Notes under the pieces: generated by a model
The model's database searches: none
What the model was told of the DNA's origin: nothing
The model's input: the letters and a program-made list of their open reading frames with translations, nothing else
Made by a program: the position numbers and the translations under genes
Part shown: one piece after another, positions 42,869-51,875 of the stretch
Numbering within the stretch: position 1 is the stretch's first letter
How the letters are laid out: the number at the start of each line of letters is the position of its first letter
Origin: JAAYEL01 sp964345835
Lineage (GTDB): Bacteria; Bacillota; Clostridia; Tissierellales; Peptoniphilaceae
Assembly: GCA_964345835.1 (NCBI GenBank)
Contig: CAYFSL010000003.1
Span: 1-64,000 of the forward strand
Direction: 5' to 3'
DNA: 64,000 bases

Positions 42869-43762
42869 ATGAAAATGCTTTCTAGGAAAAATAGGATAGG
42901 AAAGGAACATAAGCCCATATCCAAAGCCAAGGAGATTACCTTGATGCACTTGGCTGTTGTCATAATAGCTATTGGCGTTTATTTCTTTAAATTTCCTAAT
43001 AACTTTGCAATCGGTGGAGTCAGTGGGATTTCAGTTGTACTAAACGCATTGATACCCAATCTATCGACTTCAAATATAAACCTTATATTAAATATTGTCC
43101 TAATCTTTGTTGGTCTCTTGTTTTTTGGGAAGGACTTTGGACTTAAAACGGCCTATGCTAGTATATTACTTTCTCTATTAATTGAGCTCTTGTCTGTGGT
43201 AGTTCCAATGTCAAAGCCTTTGACAAGCCAGCCCTTCTTAGAGTTGATTTATGCGGTTGTCCTTCCGGGAATCGGTGGAGGAATCCTCTTCAATATCAAT
43301 GCTTCATCTGGGGGAACCGATATTATAGCTATGATTATGAGAAAATATACTTCTATGGATATAGGCAAATCCCTCCTAGCTAGTGACCTGCTAGTTACCT
43401 GCTTGAGTATTGCTATATTTGGGCTCGAAACTGGACTGTTTGCCTTGCTTGGTCTATCCACTAAGTCAATCCTAATTGATACGACCATAGAAAGCATCAA
43501 CAAGGTAAAGAAATTTACAATTGTAACTGAAAAACCTGATGAAATCTTAGACTTTATTAAGATAACCCTCCATAGAGGAGGAACTATCAGCAAGGGACAG
43601 GGAATATATCTCCACCAAGATAAGTCTATAATAAATGTTGTTGTTAACAATTATGAGGCAATTTTACTTAGAGATTTTACTAAAAAGGCTGACCCTAATT
43701 GTTTTATAACAATCATTAATACTAGTCAGATTATCGGTAAGGGCTTTCACAATGCCAGCTAA
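42869..43762 (+). CDS. YitT-family membrane protein with DUF2179 (paralogue)
   Basis: A 297-residue membrane protein with the same layout as the gene at 33989-34891: about five to six helices (LAVVIIAIGVYFFKFP, FAIGGVSGISVVLNALI, VVLPGIGGGILFNINASSGG with TDIIAMIMRKYT) followed by a cytosolic DUF2179 domain (EILDFIKITLHRGGTISKG, SIINVVVNNYEAILLRDF). Substrate unknown. It has a TTAGGAG ribosome site and is a single-gene unit with promoter and terminator, divergent from the Rrf2 gene, which could control it. Confidence 0.88.
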   Translation: MKMLSRKNRIGKEHKPISKAKEITLMHLAVVIIAIGVYFFKFPNNFAIGGVSGISVVLNALIPNLSTSNINLILNIVLIFVGLLFFGKDFGLKTAYASILLSLLIELLSVVVPMSKPLTSQPFLELIYAVVLPGIGGGILFNINASSGGTDIIAMIMRKYTSMDIGKSLLASDLLVTCLSIAIFGLETGLFALLGLSTKSILIDTTIESINKVKKFTIVTEKPDEILDFIKITLHRGGTISKGQGIYLHQDKSIINVVVNNYEAILLRDFTKKADPNCFITIINTSQIIGKGFHNAS

Positions 43763-43810
43763 ATATTTTATATGCAATATTTTATAAGTTTTATAAATAT
43801 GAAATTTAAT

Positions 43811-43872
43811 AAAGGCTCTCTAACTAGTATCTGCTTCTTGCAAAACACTTCTAGTTATGAGAGCCTTTTTAT
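43811..43872 (+). terminator. Intrinsic terminator after the plus-strand YitT gene
   Basis: Arms 43811-43827 and 43851-43868 pair over 17 bp with one bulged base around a 23-nt loop, followed by TTTTTATT. The minus side has a comparable A/T-rich flank, so it may also end the convergent Nudix transcript. Confidence 0.85.
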
Positions 43873-43919
43873 TGGTTAAACTAAATTAATTATCAAGCTT
43901 ATTGAAGTCAACGTTTATT

Positions 43920-44444
43920 TCATTGTTTTCTAAAGATATTTTTTGTTGCCTTAAAATCAAATATTAAGTCTATGAAGCTCTTGTGGTAAGGAATAAATTT
44001 GCCTTGGTCTATCATTTGGTAAATTTCATCCTTGTCAGCCCACATTACAGCTCTTACTTCCTCTTTTTGTAGCTTAAGGTCTTCTAGAAAATCTATCTTC
44101 CTTTCGATGATATAAATATCATCAAAGCCTTCTTCAAAATTTATTGTAAATGCCGGCCTTGTGTCAAGGAGCTTGGGCTGATAACCAAGTTCTTCAAGGC
44201 ATTCTCGCTCAATGGCCTCCCTGCTAGCCTCTCCAGTCTGAGACCTTCCGCCAACGGAAAGATCCCAGTACATGGGCCATCTATCCTTTGTTTTTTGTCT
44301 CAATTGAATAAGCATTTTACCTTTGTCGTTGAAAATACATAGGTGGACTACCATCCTAAAAAATCCATTTGGTAATTTGCTATCTGCTTCAATTGTCCTT
44401 CCTGTAGGTAACCTATTTACATCATATAAATCCCAAATTTCCAT
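43920..44444 (-). CDS. Nudix hydrolase
   Basis: A 174-residue Nudix protein. The Nudix box is complete: GGRSQTGEASREAIERECL followed by EELGY, fitting G-x5-E-x7-RE-U-x-E-E-x-G-U. The N-terminus (IWDLYDVNRLPTGRTIEAD) and MVVHLCIFNDKGKMLIQLRQ resemble the IPP isomerase-like/YfcD-type Nudix group, which act on nucleotide or isoprenoid diphosphates. The substrate is not known. It follows leuS by 21 bp and is probably read from the T-box-controlled transcript. Confidence 0.88.
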   Translation of the reverse strand: MEIWDLYDVNRLPTGRTIEADSKLPNGFFRMVVHLCIFNDKGKMLIQLRQKTKDRWPMYWDLSVGGRSQTGEASREAIERECLEELGYQPKLLDTRPAFTINFEEGFDDIYIIERKIDFLEDLKLQKEEVRAVMWADKDEIYQMIDQGKFIPYHKSFIDLIFDFKATKNIFRKQ

Positions 44445-44465
44445 GATGCCTCCAAGCTTAATTTC

Positions 44466-46880
44466 CTAATTAGCTACAATATTTACGATTTTTTTCGGAA
44501 CATAAATTTCTTTTCTGATTGTCTTTCCTTCTAGTTGATTTTTTATCGTTTCATCTTCTTTAGCCAGTTTAAGAATTTCATCCTTACTGATATCCAAAGC
44601 AACTTTTAATAGGGTCCTAACCTTACCGTTAATTTGAACTGGTATCTCAATAGTCTCATCAACAAGCTTTGACTCATCATAGCTTGGCCAAATATTTTGA
44701 TTGGCAATTTGCTTATCGTGTCCCATTAATTGCCATATCTCTTCCGTCATATGCGGAGCGCATGGATTCAGAAGGATTAAGAAGCTTTCAAGTTCCTTAC
44801 GGTTAATCTCCTTTTTCTCCTTGAACTTGTTCAATAAGGTCATCAATTGAGCTATAGCTGTATTATATTTAAGATGCTCATAATCCTCGGATACCTTTTT
44901 GATAGTTTGGTTAATAATAACCTCCATATCATCAGAATATTTATCTCCATCTACAAGAATATCCTGAAGGTCCCAAACCCTTCCCAAGAATTTTCTAACC
45001 CCTATAAGGGCGTTTTCTGACCAAGGAACGGATTGGGTAAAATCTGATATAAACATCTCATAAGTCCTAAGAGAGTCAGCCCCATAGTCCCTAATTACAT
45101 CATCAGGGTTTACGACATTACCCTTAGATTTAGACATTTTTTCACCATTTTCCCCTAGAATCATCCCATGGGAAGTCCTCTTCATGTAAGGTTCCTTTGT
45201 TGGCACTACTCCAATATCATATAAGAATTTATGCCAAAATCTTGAGTAAAGCAGGTGAAGAGTTGTATGTTCATTACCCCCATTATACCAATCAACAGGT
45301 CCAAAATAATCAACAGCCTCTTTACTCACTAATTCTTCGGCGTTATTAGGGTCCATATACCTTAAGTAGTACCATGATGATCCCGCCCATTGTGGCATGG
45401 TATCAGTCTCCCTATGAGCAGGTCCCCCACACTTTGGACAAGTAGTATTTACAAAAGAATCGATTGAAGAAAGTGGTGAGCTCCCATCGTCAGTTGGTTC
45501 ATAATTCTCAACTTCTGGTAGGGTAACTGGAAGATCTTTCTCATCAACTGGCTGCCAACCACACTTTTCACAATGTATCATTGGGATTGGCTCTCCCCAG
45601 TATCTTTGTCTAGAAAATACCCAGTCTCTCAGTTTGAAGTTTTTCTTTTTTTGACCAAGCTTATTATCTTCAATATACTTAATTATCTTCTTTTTAGCCT
45701 CTTCAACTTCAAGTCCATTTAATAAAGGAGAGTTGACCATCTTTCCTTGATCAGTGTCTGTGTATGCCTCTTCACTTATATCTCCGCCTGAAACCACTTC
45801 TACAATCTTTAGACCGAATTTTTTCGCAAATTCATAATCCCTTGTATCATGGGCTGGTACAGCCATTATTGCTCCTGTTCCATAAGTAATCATTACATAG
45901 TCGGAAACCCAGACAGGCATTTTCTCACCGGAAATTGGATTTATTGCGTCAATTCCATCAACCCTAACCCCAGTTTTATCCTTGTTCATTTGTGATCTTT
46001 CAAAGTCAGATTTTTTATTGGCTAGGTCCTTGTAAGCTTGAATTTCATCATAGTTTTCGATTTTATCCTTAAGTTTATCAACTATAGGGTGCTCTGGTGC
46101 TATCACCATATAAGTGGCCCCATAAATGGTATCTGGTCTAGTTGTAAATACCCTTAAACTTTCATCAGTACCTTCAATCTTAAAATCAATTTCAGCTCCA
46201 TAAGACCTACCAATCCAATTAATTTGTTGTGCCTTAATTGAGTCAAGATAGTTTACTTCGGCAAGATCATCTATCAACCTGTCAGCATATTCTGTTATCT
46301 TAAGCATCCATTGGTTCTTAAGTTTATGCTCAGTTTGGCTACCACATCTTTCGCATGTTCCATTTACAACTTCTTCATTAGCAAGTCCAACCTTGCATGA
46401 TGGACACCAATTAACAGGAAACTCTTTCTTGTAAGCAAGTCCCTTTTTATACATTTGGATAAAAATCCATTGGGTCCATTTATAGTAATCAGGGTCTGTC
46501 GTGTTAACTGCCCTATCCCAGTCAAAAGAAAATCCAATTGACTTTAATTGTCTTGTAAAGTTATTCACATTTTCTTCTGTAACTATCCTTGGATGAATCT
46601 TGTGCTTGATAGCGTAGTTTTCTGCTGGAAGACCAAAGGCATCAAATCCCATTGGGAATAATACCTCATAATTTTGCATCCTCCTCTTCCTAGCTACAAC
46701 ATCCATAGCGGTATATGACCTTGGATGACCTACATGAAGCCCTTGACCAGAAGGGTAGGGAAATTCTATTAGAGCATAGAATTTATCCTTATCCTTATTA
46801 AGTTCCGTCTTAAAAGTCTTTTCTTCCTCCCATATTTTTTGCCATTTTTTCTCTATGGCATTAGGATTATACTTGTTCAT
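44466..46880 (-). CDS. leuS: Leucyl-tRNA synthetase
   Basis: A class I synthetase, 804 residues, charging tRNA-Leu. HIGH-type motif is HVGH in PYPSGQGLHVGHPRSYT; KMSKS occurs in GEKMSKSKGNVVNPDD. The CP1 editing domain lies in the middle (VFTTRPDTIYGATYMVIAPE, TGAIMAVPAHDTRDYEFA), and zinc-type cysteines are in VNWCPSCKVGL and CERCG. I chose ATG 46880 (MNKYNPNAIEKKWQ) behind GGAGGAAG rather than an ATG seven codons upstream. Expression is controlled by a leucine T-box. Confidence 0.97.
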   Translation of the reverse strand: MNKYNPNAIEKKWQKIWEEEKTFKTELNKDKDKFYALIEFPYPSGQGLHVGHPRSYTAMDVVARKRRMQNYEVLFPMGFDAFGLPAENYAIKHKIHPRIVTEENVNNFTRQLKSIGFSFDWDRAVNTTDPDYYKWTQWIFIQMYKKGLAYKKEFPVNWCPSCKVGLANEEVVNGTCERCGSQTEHKLKNQWMLKITEYADRLIDDLAEVNYLDSIKAQQINWIGRSYGAEIDFKIEGTDESLRVFTTRPDTIYGATYMVIAPEHPIVDKLKDKIENYDEIQAYKDLANKKSDFERSQMNKDKTGVRVDGIDAINPISGEKMPVWVSDYVMITYGTGAIMAVPAHDTRDYEFAKKFGLKIVEVVSGGDISEEAYTDTDQGKMVNSPLLNGLEVEEAKKKIIKYIEDNKLGQKKKNFKLRDWVFSRQRYWGEPIPMIHCEKCGWQPVDEKDLPVTLPEVENYEPTDDGSSPLSSIDSFVNTTCPKCGGPAHRETDTMPQWAGSSWYYLRYMDPNNAEELVSKEAVDYFGPVDWYNGGNEHTTLHLLYSRFWHKFLYDIGVVPTKEPYMKRTSHGMILGENGEKMSKSKGNVVNPDDVIRDYGADSLRTYEMFISDFTQSVPWSENALIGVRKFLGRVWDLQDILVDGDKYSDDMEVIINQTIKKVSEDYEHLKYNTAIAQLMTLLNKFKEKKEINRKELESFLILLNPCAPHMTEEIWQLMGHDKQIANQNIWPSYDESKLVDETIEIPVQINGKVRTLLKVALDISKDEILKLAKEDETIKNQLEGKTIRKEIYVPKKIVNIVAN

Positions 46881-46913
46881 TCTCTTCCTCCACTCAATCA
46901 TAAATTCCCTTAT

Positions 46914-47098
46914 AAAAAAAGGCTCTTCATCTCTATAAGAGACGAAAAGCCCGCGTTACCACTCTTTTTGGTTCCTAAGAACCCACTCAATGGTTATAAA
47001 GTTACCAACTAATAGCTCATAAGCAAGTTCGACCAATTCGCAATATCCGCTTCCAGCAACCGCAGACTCTCTATAATTACTTATTGACCTACTACTCT
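46914..47098 (-). promoter_or_regulatory. T-box riboswitch leader of leuS, leucine specifier
   Basis: On the minus strand the leader has a Stem I region (AGAGAGTC bulge, then GTTGCTGGAAGC). The specifier loop reads GAACTTGC, giving CTT (47027-47025), a Leu codon; the shifted register TTG is also Leu. The T-box core GAGTGGTAACGCGG is at 46951-46964, and a 14-bp terminator stem at 46921-46951 is followed by TTTTTTT (46914-46920). Uncharged tRNA-Leu should pair with specifier and T-box to allow readthrough into leuS. Confidence 0.92.
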
Positions 47099-47154
47099 TA
47101 ATCTCAGCCTTAATATTTTAGATAAATATTATCAGATAAATCTTCTTTTGTAAA

Positions 47155-47346
47155 CTACTGGTCCCTTGAATGAATTTCCTTATCCTTTGTTGATGCAGAT
47201 TTCTTGTCCACAAAGTATTTGATAATTAAAGCAAGAATTGCAATAACAATTAAAGACACTGCAAGTTTAAATAGGCTTTTTACTAAGGTTATAACTAAAA
47301 ATATTGAAAGTATCACTATTATTATAGAAAAAATTGTATTCCTCAT
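47155..47346 (-). CDS. Small membrane protein of unknown function
   Basis: A 63-residue protein with two adjoining hydrophobic helices (TIFSIIIVILSIFLVITLV and LAVSLIVIAILALIIKYFV) and a charged C-terminal tail (DKKSASTKDKEIHSRDQ). It lies between asnS and the leuS leader, 54 bp after asnS. No family is recognised. It could be a real small membrane protein, given its sensible topology and position, but conservation was not checked. Confidence 0.55.
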   Translation of the reverse strand: MRNTIFSIIIVILSIFLVITLVKSLFKLAVSLIVIAILALIIKYFVDKKSASTKDKEIHSRDQ

Positions 47347-47400
47347 TTTTTGATTTTATCCTTTCTTTTTACTAAGTAAAGCTATCCAAATAGGTAAAGT

Positions 47401-48783
47401 TTACATGTGCATAGAATTTACTGTCCTTGGGTATGGTAGTACGTCACGGATATTTTTCATCCCTGTCATATACATTACCATTCTTTCAAATCCAAGTCCA
47501 AAGCCACCATGCTTGCAACCGCCATACCTTCTCAAATCGCTATACCACTTGTAATCTTCAACTACAATTGACTTTTGCTTCATCAGGTCAATTAGGACAT
47601 CTTCTCTTTCTTCCCTTTGAGATCCCCCAATCAATTCCCCTACTCCTGGTACAAGTAGGTCGCAGGCTGCAACAGTCTTTTTATCATCATTTAATCTCAT
47701 ATAAAATGATTTTATATCTACTGGATAGTCTGTAACAAATACTGGCCCGTGGAAGACTTCTTCTGAAAGATATCTTTCGTGCTCAGTTTGAAGGTCAGCC
47801 CCCCAAGAAACTTCATATTGGAATTTTTTATCGGCCTTTTCCAATATTTCTATAGCCTCTGTATATGTTATTCTCTTAAATTCTGAGTTTACTACATTTT
47901 CAAGTCTTTCCTTTAATCCTTTATCTATAAATTGATTAAAGAAATTAATTTCTTCTGGAAGCTTTTTCATTACAGAAGATATTATGTGCTTTACCATATC
48001 TTCGGCAGTATCCATCACATCTGAAAGGTCTGCAAAAGATAATTCAGGTTCCACCATCCAAAACTCTGCTGCATGCCTTGGTGTGTTAGAGTTTTCGGCC
48101 CTGAAAGTAGGTCCGAAAGTGTATACATTACCAAATGCCATGGCAAATCCTTCTACTTCAAGTTGTCCTGAAACTGTAAGATTGGCTTCAGAACCGAAGA
48201 AATCCTTACTATAATCTACTTCTTTTTTATCATTATAAGGAGGGTTTGCAATATCCAGGGTTGTTACTTGGAACATTTCACCTGCACCTTCCGCATCACT
48301 GGCTGTTATTATTGGAGTGTGAACATAGACAAATCCCCTTGAGTTGAAGAACTCATGGATAGCGAAGGCTATCTCACTTCTCACCCTAAATACTGCATTA
48401 TAGGTGTTTGTTCTAGCTCTTAATGAAGGAAGGGTCCTTAAAAATTCTAGGCTATGCCTCTTATTTTGTAGGGGGTAGTCCTTGTCTGAATCATGTAAAA
48501 CTTCTATTTGTTTTGCCTGTATTTCAAACTTTTGCTTGCCTCCTTGAGCTTTTACAAGCTCTCCCTCAACTCTTATAGCTGCAGATAGGCCCAACTTAAA
48601 TACTTCATTAAAATTATCTAAGGATCCATCCACTACTATTTGCACCGGCTCAAAAAATGATCCGTCATTGATTTCTAAAAATCCGATGTTTTTAGATTCT
48701 CTACTCTTTCTAATCCAACCATTTAAGACTATATCTTTTCCAATATATTCTTCATATCTTCTAGATAGTTCTTTAATCTGCAT
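47401..48783 (-). CDS. asnS: Asparaginyl-tRNA synthetase
   Basis: A class IIb synthetase of 460 residues. The N-terminal OB-fold anticodon domain has IVLNGWIRKSRESKNIGFLE; the catalytic core has FVYVHTPIITASDAEGAGE (motif 2 region), FGPTFRAENSNTPRHAAEFW and the C-terminal GFGLGFERMVMYMTGM (motif 3). Start ATG 48783 (MQIKELSRRYEEY) has a GAGAGGAAA site; upstream in-frame codons lie inside rarA, which it overlaps by 11 bp. AsnRS rather than AspRS is indicated by length and the HAAEFW motif. Confidence 0.93.
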   Translation of the reverse strand: MQIKELSRRYEEYIGKDIVLNGWIRKSRESKNIGFLEINDGSFFEPVQIVVDGSLDNFNEVFKLGLSAAIRVEGELVKAQGGKQKFEIQAKQIEVLHDSDKDYPLQNKRHSLEFLRTLPSLRARTNTYNAVFRVRSEIAFAIHEFFNSRGFVYVHTPIITASDAEGAGEMFQVTTLDIANPPYNDKKEVDYSKDFFGSEANLTVSGQLEVEGFAMAFGNVYTFGPTFRAENSNTPRHAAEFWMVEPELSFADLSDVMDTAEDMVKHIISSVMKKLPEEINFFNQFIDKGLKERLENVVNSEFKRITYTEAIEILEKADKKFQYEVSWGADLQTEHERYLSEEVFHGPVFVTDYPVDIKSFYMRLNDDKKTVAACDLLVPGVGELIGGSQREEREDVLIDLMKQKSIVVEDYKWYSDLRRYGGCKHGGFGLGFERMVMYMTGMKNIRDVLPYPRTVNSMHM

Positions 48784-50119
48784 CTTTTTTCCTCTCCATC
48801 TCTTTAATTGCCTGAAGTCTATCATTGATTTTACTTTCATAACCCACTTTTTTGCTCATGTAGAAGGTCTGGTTCCTAATCTCATCAGGCAGATATCCTT
48901 GTTCCACATAACCATAATTATAGTTGTGTGGATATTTATATTCAAGTCCATGACCCAATTCTTTCGCCCCACTATAATGGCTGTCCTTCAAATGGTCTGG
49001 GATTGGATACGGCTGATTGTTCCTTATAAAATTCAAAGCCCCATCTATTGCTAAGTATACACTATTACTTTTCGGAGCCAAGGCCATATATACTACTGCC
49101 TGCGATAGGATAATTCTAGCTTCTGGCATCCCGATAGCGTCAACCGCATGAAAGGCTGATACGGCGATATTTAGGGCATTGGGGTCAGCAAGCCCGATGT
49201 CTTCAGCTGCAAGAATCATTATCCTTCTAGCTATGAATTTAATATCTTCTCCAGCATCTAACATCTTGGCTAAATAATATACACTAGCGTCCGGGTCAGA
49301 CCCCCTCATTGATTTAATGAAGGCTGAAACCGTATCATAGTGACTATCCCCATCCTTGTCATAATATCCAGTCTTTTGAATTATGGAATTCTTTACATCT
49401 TCCAAACTTACAAGGATTTTTCCTCCCTTTGACTGGCTAGTTAGGACCGCTATTTCCAGGCTATTTAATAGGGATCTAGCATCAGAATGACTGGCGTTTA
49501 TCAGATACTCTACCGCCTCATCCTCAATCTCTACATCATAGTTCCCTAGCCCTTTTTTCTTGTCCTTTAGAGCCCTTTGCATTACAAATTTCAAATCATC
49601 ATAGTCTAGGGCTTTTAACTCTACCAACTGACACCTTGATAGGAGGGCCTTGTTAACCTCAAAATAAGGGTTTTCTGTTGTAGCCCCTATCAAAACAACC
49701 AGGCCATTTTCAACGTAGGGCAGGAGGGCGTCTTGCTGGAGTTTGTTAAACCTATGAATTTCATCTATAAATAAAAGGGTCTTTTCCCCGTAAAGGGAAA
49801 CTGTCTTTTTAGCCCTATTAACAACATCCATTATGTCAGACTTGCTAGCTGATACTGCAGATAAGCTTTCAAAGGTCATTTTCCCTCTCTTTGCTATAAT
49901 ATGAGCCAGGGTGGTCTTTCCCGTTCCTGGTGGCCCAAATAGGATCATTGAAGGAATCCTATTTGACTTTATCATCCTATACACTGGCATATTTTCTGCT
50001 AATATATGCTTTTGTCCTGCGTATTCCTCTAGGCTTTCTGGCCTCATTCTTGCAGCAAGGGGGGCGTCCTTATCTATGAATTCTTTTGTATTTGTTTCAA
50101 AAAAACTTAGTTCATCCAT
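48773..50119 (-). CDS. rarA: Replication-associated recombination protein A (AAA+ ATPase)
   Basis: RarA/MgsA works at stalled replication forks. The 448-residue protein has the AAA+ core: APLAARMRPESLEEYAGQKH at the start, Walker A GPPGTGKTTLAHIIAKR, Walker B LLFIDEIHRFNKLQQDALL, sensor IGATTENPYFEVNKALLSRC, and the C-terminal tetramerisation part (PYPIPDHLKDSHYSGAKELG, YKYPHNY). Start ATG 50119 follows AAAGGGGG. It is convergent with nothing and overlaps asnS by 11 bp. Confidence 0.94.
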   Translation of the reverse strand: MDELSFFETNTKEFIDKDAPLAARMRPESLEEYAGQKHILAENMPVYRMIKSNRIPSMILFGPPGTGKTTLAHIIAKRGKMTFESLSAVSASKSDIMDVVNRAKKTVSLYGEKTLLFIDEIHRFNKLQQDALLPYVENGLVVLIGATTENPYFEVNKALLSRCQLVELKALDYDDLKFVMQRALKDKKKGLGNYDVEIEDEAVEYLINASHSDARSLLNSLEIAVLTSQSKGGKILVSLEDVKNSIIQKTGYYDKDGDSHYDTVSAFIKSMRGSDPDASVYYLAKMLDAGEDIKFIARRIMILAAEDIGLADPNALNIAVSAFHAVDAIGMPEARIILSQAVVYMALAPKSNSVYLAIDGALNFIRNNQPYPIPDHLKDSHYSGAKELGHGLEYKYPHNYNYGYVEQGYLPDEIRNQTFYMSKKVGYESKINDRLQAIKEMERKKDAD

Positions 50120-50202
50120 AATGCCCCCTTTAATTATAATTACTTTTAAAATATTAATAGCCTATCAAATGATTGTATCCATCCTTATACACAGTGGGAT
50201 AT

Positions 50203-50237
50203 ATAAAAAGGTGTATCCGGTATTGCCCTGATACACC
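50203..50237 (-). terminator. Intrinsic terminator after nrdR
   Basis: The minus strand forms a perfect 8-bp stem (50210-50217 with 50230-50237, 12-nt loop) followed by TTTTTATAT. It ends the ftsZ-nrdR transcript 16 bases past the nrdR stop. Confidence 0.88.
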
Positions 50238-50252
50238 CAAAATATAATAAGC

Positions 50253-50705
50253 TTATTCGTCCTTTAAATTCTCAATTTCATCATAAAAAGTCTCAACATC
50301 AGTGAATTCTCTATAGACAGAAGCAAACCTAATATAGGCTATCTTATCTATATATCTAAGCTTATCCATTACTAGGTCACCAATATAGGCGGTAGTTATT
50401 TCTTTTTGATTTAAATGGTTGAGCTCTATCTCTATTTCATCTACTGCCTTTTCTAGAACTGCTATAGAAACGGGCCTTTTTTCACATGATTTAACCATAC
50501 CATCTAAAATCTTTTTGCGTGAATAGGCTTCTCTAGTTTGATCCTTCTTTATAACGACGAAATTCTGGTCCTCATATCTCTCATATGTGGTAAATCTTTT
50601 ACCACAATCCAAGCACGCCCTTCTTCTTCTTATGCTAGCATAATCCTCTGTGGGCCTTGAATCTATTACTTTCGAATCTTGAAATCCACAAAAAGGGCAT
50701 CTCAT
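50253..50705 (-). CDS. nrdR: Transcriptional repressor NrdR
   Basis: NrdR represses ribonucleotide reductase genes in response to ATP/dATP. The 150-residue protein has an N-terminal zinc ribbon (MRCPFCGFQDSKVIDSRP, then RACLDCGKRFTTYE) and an ATP-cone domain from about residue 45 (VVIKKDQTREAYSRKKILDG, KIAYIRFASVYREF). It starts 1 bp after ftsZ and is followed by a strong terminator. ftsZ-nrdR pairing occurs in some Firmicutes. Confidence 0.95.
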   Translation of the reverse strand: MRCPFCGFQDSKVIDSRPTEDYASIRRRRACLDCGKRFTTYERYEDQNFVVIKKDQTREAYSRKKILDGMVKSCEKRPVSIAVLEKAVDEIEIELNHLNQKEITTAYIGDLVMDKLRYIDKIAYIRFASVYREFTDVETFYDEIENLKDE

Positions 50706-50706
50706 A

Positions 50707-51765
50707 TTAGCCTCTTAGGAATGGAGGTATAACAAATCCGTCTCCGCCAGTCTTCTTGTTAGAATCGGTATTTTTAGGTCCTTGGTTAGGACTAGCTTTT
50801 TTTACCTTGTTAGCATCAAAACCTGTACCAATAACTGTTATCTTGATTTCATCCTTTAGACTTTCATCATAACCAGCACCTAGGATAATATTGGCATCAG
50901 AATCTATTGTTTCTCTAATTAGCTCTGCCGCTTCGTTTATTTCGAATATACCAATTTCTGAAGCTGTAACGTTTATAAGGACAGCCTTGGCTCCATCAAT
51001 AGATGTTTCTAGTAGAGGACTCTTTATAGCTACCTTAGCAGCTTCCATAGCTCTGTTTTCACCAGAAGCTGTACCAATACCCATGTGAGCGATACCTTGG
51101 TCTTTCATTACTGATTGAACGTCAGCAAAGTCAAGGTTAATAACCGCTGGAACAGCTATCAAGTCTGAAATACCCCTTATACCATCAAGTAGAACTTGAT
51201 CGGCCATACGGAAGGCTTCCATCATTGTTGTTCTTTTTTCAGCGATTTGTAATAGTCTATCATTAGGAATAACTATAAGTGTATCAACCTTATCTTTAAG
51301 CTTTTCAATTCCCTTTTCAGCTTGGATTTGTCTATTTCTTCCTTCAAAAATAAATGGCTTAGTGACTACAGCTACTGTTAAAATGCCCATCTCTTTAGCC
51401 ACACTTGCTACCACTGGGGCTGCTCCTGTTCCTGTGCCGCCACCCATACCTGCAGTAACAAATACCATATCAGCGCCTTGAAGAACCTCAGCTATTTCAT
51501 TTTTACTTTCATCTGCTGCCTTTTCACCAACTTCAGGGTTACCACCTGATCCTAAACCACGAGTAAGCTTTTGTCCTATTTGTAACCTAAAATCAGTATC
51601 TATAGCATCTAGAATCTGCTTATCGGTATTAATAGCTACAAACTCTACACCTTTAACACCAGTGCTCTTCATCCTACTGATAGCATTGTTACCACCGCCA
51701 CCAACACCGATTACTTTGATTTTCGCCAATCCTGAATCATTCATTTCCATATCAAAACTGTTCAT
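50707..51765 (-). CDS. ftsZ: Cell division GTPase FtsZ
   Basis: Tubulin-like GTPase forming the division ring. The 352-residue protein shows IKVIGVGGGGNNAISRM, the tubulin signature GGGTGTGAAPVVASV, and the T7 loop region FADVQSVMKDQGIAHMGIG. The linker after about residue 318 is short and ends in a conserved-looking C-terminal peptide (FVIPPFLRG), which binds FtsA/SepF in other species. Start ATG 51765 behind GGAGGAAAG. It has its own promoter, separate from the mraZ cluster. Confidence 0.97.
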   Translation of the reverse strand: MNSFDMEMNDSGLAKIKVIGVGGGGNNAISRMKSTGVKGVEFVAINTDKQILDAIDTDFRLQIGQKLTRGLGSGGNPEVGEKAADESKNEIAEVLQGADMVFVTAGMGGGTGTGAAPVVASVAKEMGILTVAVVTKPFIFEGRNRQIQAEKGIEKLKDKVDTLIVIPNDRLLQIAEKRTTMMEAFRMADQVLLDGIRGISDLIAVPAVINLDFADVQSVMKDQGIAHMGIGTASGENRAMEAAKVAIKSPLLETSIDGAKAVLINVTASEIGIFEINEAAELIRETIDSDANIILGAGYDESLKDEIKITVIGTGFDANKVKKASPNQGPKNTDSNKKTGGDGFVIPPFLRG

Positions 51766-51840
51766 TCTTTCCTCCACTCACAAATTTATACTAAAACTAA
51801 ATAATTTGCATCTTTAATTCTATATATTACAATTATTATC

Positions 51841-51869
51841 ATTATACCAAGTAACTTTTATTATATCAA
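51841..51869 (-). promoter_or_regulatory. Promoter of ftsZ-nrdR
   Basis: On the minus strand TTGATA (51864-51869) and TATAAT (51841-51846) with a TGG extended -10 are separated by 17 bp, in the 110-bp gap between ftsW and ftsZ. Confidence 0.8.
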
Positions 51870-51875
51870 AAAAAA

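Noticed and set aside
42761..42949. A 62-codon minus-strand open frame before the plus-strand YitT gene
   Set aside because: It overlaps the YitT promoter and start, and shows no ribosome site or protein-like composition.
33989..43762. The two YitT genes as a recent duplication or mobile element
   Set aside because: They share family layout but differ in most residues and contexts, with no flanking repeats; they look like ordinary old paralogues.
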